From the NCBI GenBank assembly GCA_003661945.1, contig QMXC01000065.1:1-6950 (forward strand): 6,950 bases of DNA, given 5' to 3'. This document shows positions 5,119-6,950 of this stretch, in pieces. The DNA is from Candidatus Bathyarchaeota archaeon. GTDB taxonomy: Archaea > Thermoproteota > Bathyarchaeia > Bathyarchaeales > UBA233. The notes under the pieces are model-generated. The model was given only the letters and a program-made list of their open reading frames with translations, was not told the origin of the DNA and made no database searches. How positions within the stretch are numbered: the stretch's first letter is position 1; each line of letters opens with the position of its first letter. The position numbers were made by a program, and so were the translations under genes.

Positions 5119-5526
5119 ATCGTACTTATCTACCTCGTCTAACGGAACCCACTTCGCCTCGAGAATTTCATCGTTAGGGTTCAGCTTTCCGCCTTTAAGC
5201 TCGACGAGAAAGTCCAATATGACGAAGTGATATTTTATTTTCCCTTCGCCGTCGAGTATGACGTTGTTGACAACGTCAATTAAAGCCGGGTTCTCCACTT
5301 CGAGCCCGCATTCCTCTATGACTTCGCGGACAACCGTTTCTTCAGGGGTCTCTCCAAGTTCGACTATTCCGCCGGGAATAGTCCACTTTCCTTTTCCGGG
5401 TTCAACTCCTCTTTTGACGAGAAGAAGTTTCCGGCTGTTCATTATCACTGCGCCTACTCCGGTCATGGGATGCGTTGGATATTCACGTTTCATTTTTCGC
5501 TCACATTCCGCATATAGTATTTCCAT
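5011..5526 (-). CDS. Nudix hydrolase
   Basis: The Nudix box G-x5-E-x7-REV-x-EE-x-GL is complete: G53 to L75, with E68, E71 and E72 as metal-binding residues, counting from ATG 5526. It hydrolyses a nucleoside diphosphate linked to another moiety. The KRGVEPGKGKWTIPGG lead-in and overall length suit ADP-ribose pyrophosphatase or NTP-cleaning types, but substrate cannot be assigned. The start is uncertain. ATG 5526 gives 171 residues but has no Shine-Dalgarno; ATG 5493 (MKREYPTHP...) gives 160 and matches how family members usually begin. A TATATG element about 20 nt upstream of ATG 5493 could give a leaderless message. The C-terminus runs about 30 residues past the last expected helix into the herA 3' end, where the two genes overlap antisense by 108 bp. 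No signal peptide is present, so it is probably cytosolic. Confidence 0.92.
   Translation of the reverse strand: MEILYAECERKMKREYPTHPMTGVGAVIMNSRKLLLVKRGVEPGKGKWTIPGGIVELGETPEETVVREVIEECGLEVENPALIDVVNNVILDGEGKIKYHFVILDFLVELKGGKLNPNDEILEAKWVPLDEVDKYDLTRSFREFFERNRDLLEKVGSFLEEEAGSSHSLDV
5044..5097. repeat. 54-bp interrupted palindrome in the herA/Nudix overlap
   Basis: The centre ACCTTCTC|GAGAAGGT (5063-5078) is a perfect 16-bp palindrome. Outer arms TTCTTCGAGA (5044-5053) and TCTCGAAGAA (5088-5097) are exact reverse complements. Between them are two 9-nt blocks that mostly do not match. Both genes read through it. It could fold as an RNA hairpin at either 3' end, or it may be a scar of inverted duplication. 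Confidence 0.75.
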
Positions 5527-5674
5527 GTTTCGAGTCTTAATTTAGTTGCGGTTGCCTCCGGTGAAACTTTCGTTTGAAGCTTGTTTTTGAAATCTAATTT
5601 CAAATTCATAAGGTTTTAACCTTTCATTTGCGAGAAGTGAAGGTAGACTTGGTTTGAGGAACGGTGAAACCGAA
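5527..5674. promoter_or_regulatory. Divergent intergenic region between Nudix and beta-helix genes
   Basis: These 148 bp hold no credible gene. A short inverted repeat, AAGGTT-TT-AACCTT (5610-5623), lies about 52 bp before the beta-helix start. The octamer GGTGAAAC occurs twice (5571-5578 and 5663-5670), the second copy including the ribosome site GGTGA 7 nt before ATG 5675. No strong TATA box is evident for the + gene. Confidence 0.4.
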
Positions 5675-6950
5675 ATGAAAGAACATTTCAAATCATGCAT
5701 TCTTTTAATAGTTATCATGATAAACGTGTTTGTCACTGTTGTTGCATTCTTTCCCACCGTGGCGAGCGCCACGTGGGTTGAGGGGGACATAACTCAAGAC
5801 GTCGTGTGGAAACTTGTTGATAGCCCCTTCATCGTGGTTGGCAACATAACGGTTCACGCCGGAGCCACGTTGCGAATAGAACCCGGAGTAGAAGTGAAAT
5901 TTGGAGGGCCTTTCCGAATTCTTGTGGAAGGAAAACTTGTGGCAGAAGGGACGCAAGACAAGGTTATAGCGTTTACTTCGAACAACGATGAAGCTTCGCA
6001 TGGAGATTGGATGGGTATACTTTTCGACGGAAATGAGCCTTCCATGCTGGAATACTGCGTAGTCGAATACGCGATAAATGGAACAAGCGTCAGAAATGGA
6101 GACGTAGAAGTAAAGAACAGCACGGTTAGGTATTGTTCTCAAAACGGGATAGTTGTTATCCATGGCAACGTAACGGTGCAGTCAGCCAATATTGTTGGTA
6201 ATCTTCAAAACGGCGTCATAGTTTCAGGCAATGGACACGTCGAAATAGTAAATAACGAATTTAGGGAAAACGAAAACGGCATACTTTTAACCGGAGAAAG
6301 CGTCTCTAACGTGGACATACGTAACAATAAGATAATGCTAAGCGTGCAGAAAGGAATACAGCTAGACGCCGACAGTTACAGCAACGTAAACATTCTGTAT
6401 AACACGTTAACATCTAACTATTACGGGTTTTACATATCCGGTGATGCAAGCACTGTTATAACCAACAACTCAGTAGCATACAATACGTTCGGATTTTACT
6501 ACGAAAACATCGAACAAAACCATGAGGTTCATTTCAACGATATCTACGGCAACGAAATGGGAATGGATGTCACCATAGCTTCCAACGCCACCGACGTGCA
6601 TGTAAACGCGGAACGCAACTATTGGGGAGACAAGAGCGGACCGTATCATGAGTCGTTGAACCCTGAAGGTAAAGGAAATGCTGTGGGTGGCAACGGGGTC
6701 AACTTAGATTTTATACCCTTTTTGACTGCCAATATAGCTCACATTAATGAGCGCCCGACGGCTGTGCTTTTGGTGGACAAAAGCCTTGTGGCGCCTAGTC
6801 AGACAGTTTTGTTTATTGCCACGTTATCGAGTGATGAGGGACGTGTGGACTACTACTTCTATGACTTTGGGGATGGAGCAACTAGCGGCTGGACATCACT
6901 TTCCGTAGTGTCGCATAACTATTCGTCGGTAGGCGAGTTTACCGTGAGAC
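5675..6950 (+). CDS. Secreted right-handed beta-helix protein with PKD domain (3' end outside window)
   Basis: The frame is open from ATG 5675 to the window end, giving 425 complete codons. Residues 1-32 form a signal peptide: a Lys-containing start, a hydrophobic core (ILLIVIMINVFVTVVAFF) and an A-S-A cleavage site before Thr33. Residues about 45-345 are rich in the Asn/Gly/Val turns of parallel beta-helix (PbH1/NosD-like) repeats, such as NNEFRENENGILL and NNSVAYNTFGFYYEN. They are closed by the family cap NYWGDKSGP (315-323). A linker leads to a PKD-like domain from about N358 (NERPTA) with the hallmark YDFGDG (D397-G401) and the HNYSSVGEFTV strand at the edge. Seven N-x-S/T sequons suggest surface N-glycosylation. 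Such proteins are extracellular, in adhesion, glycan binding or cleavage; no catalytic site is identifiable. GGTGA 7 nt upstream supports the start. A C-terminal anchor, if any, is out of view. Confidence 0.9.
   Translation, partial: MKEHFKSCILLIVIMINVFVTVVAFFPTVASATWVEGDITQDVVWKLVDSPFIVVGNITVHAGATLRIEPGVEVKFGGPFRILVEGKLVAEGTQDKVIAFTSNNDEASHGDWMGILFDGNEPSMLEYCVVEYAINGTSVRNGDVEVKNSTVRYCSQNGIVVIHGNVTVQSANIVGNLQNGVIVSGNGHVEIVNNEFRENENGILLTGESVSNVDIRNNKIMLSVQKGIQLDADSYSNVNILYNTLTSNYYGFYISGDASTVITNNSVAYNTFGFYYENIEQNHEVHFNDIYGNEMGMDVTIASNATDVHVNAERNYWGDKSGPYHESLNPEGKGNAVGGNGVNLDFIPFLTANIAHINERPTAVLLVDKSLVAPSQTVLFIATLSSDEGRVDYYFYDFGDGATSGWTSLSVVSHNYSSVGEFTVR

Noticed and set aside
5705..6163. 152-codon open frame on the - strand under the beta-helix gene
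   Set aside because: The opposite strand encodes a coherent signal peptide and beta-helix repeats. The antisense translation shows no domain pattern and no ribosome site.
1..6950. CRISPR array, insertion sequence or integrase att site
   Set aside because: No regularly spaced repeats, transposase-like frame, terminal inverted repeats or tRNA gene were seen in the window.

Overview
The window reads as an archaeal chromosome segment. Evidence: TATA-box-like elements (TTTAAATA, TTTATAAA) sit at archaeal spacing before several genes, GGTGA-type Shine-Dalgarno sites precede unusual GTG/TTG starts, and there is a NurA-HerA gene pair plus small winged-helix proteins. A Bathyarchaeia-like or related Thermoproteota lineage is my guess from the protein styles; nothing here proves it.

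Layout. (1) 1-413, + strand: the C-terminal third of an acyl-CoA dehydrogenase. (2) 414-588: non-coding, with a hairpin and a perfect 15-bp palindrome. (3) 589-1062 and 1067-1537, + strand: a two-gene operon of small putative DNA-binding proteins, each with an N-terminal beta-beta-alpha-like module and a C-terminal winged helix. (4) 1545-1931, - strand: a small archaeal protein resembling the uncharacterised DUF6659 group, convergent with the operon at 7 bp. (5) 2018-2413, - strand: a third protein of the same two-module type as region 3. (6) 2414-2506: a compact divergent promoter with a perfect 9-bp-arm inverted repeat next to a symmetric TATA box. (7) 2507-3610 and 3607-5118, + strand: a NurA-family nuclease overlapping by 4 nt a HerA-family hexameric ATPase/translocase. 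(8) 5011-5526, - strand: a Nudix hydrolase whose 3' end overlaps herA antisense by 108 bp, through a 54-bp palindromic segment that encodes nearly the same peptide on both strands. (9) 5527-5674: a divergent intergenic region. (10) 5675 to the window end, + strand: a secreted right-handed beta-helix protein with a PKD domain, truncated by the window edge.

How the genes may work together. NurA and HerA form a known archaeal DNA end-resection machine: HerA translocates on DNA and drives NurA nuclease. Here the pair stands without mre11-rad50 in view. A winged-helix gene is transcribed divergently from a shared promoter carrying an operator-like palindrome, so local regulation of the pair by that protein is a reasonable hypothesis. 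The two related winged-helix genes nearby suggest a locally expanded regulator family. The acyl-CoA dehydrogenase, Nudix and beta-helix genes look like unrelated neighbours.
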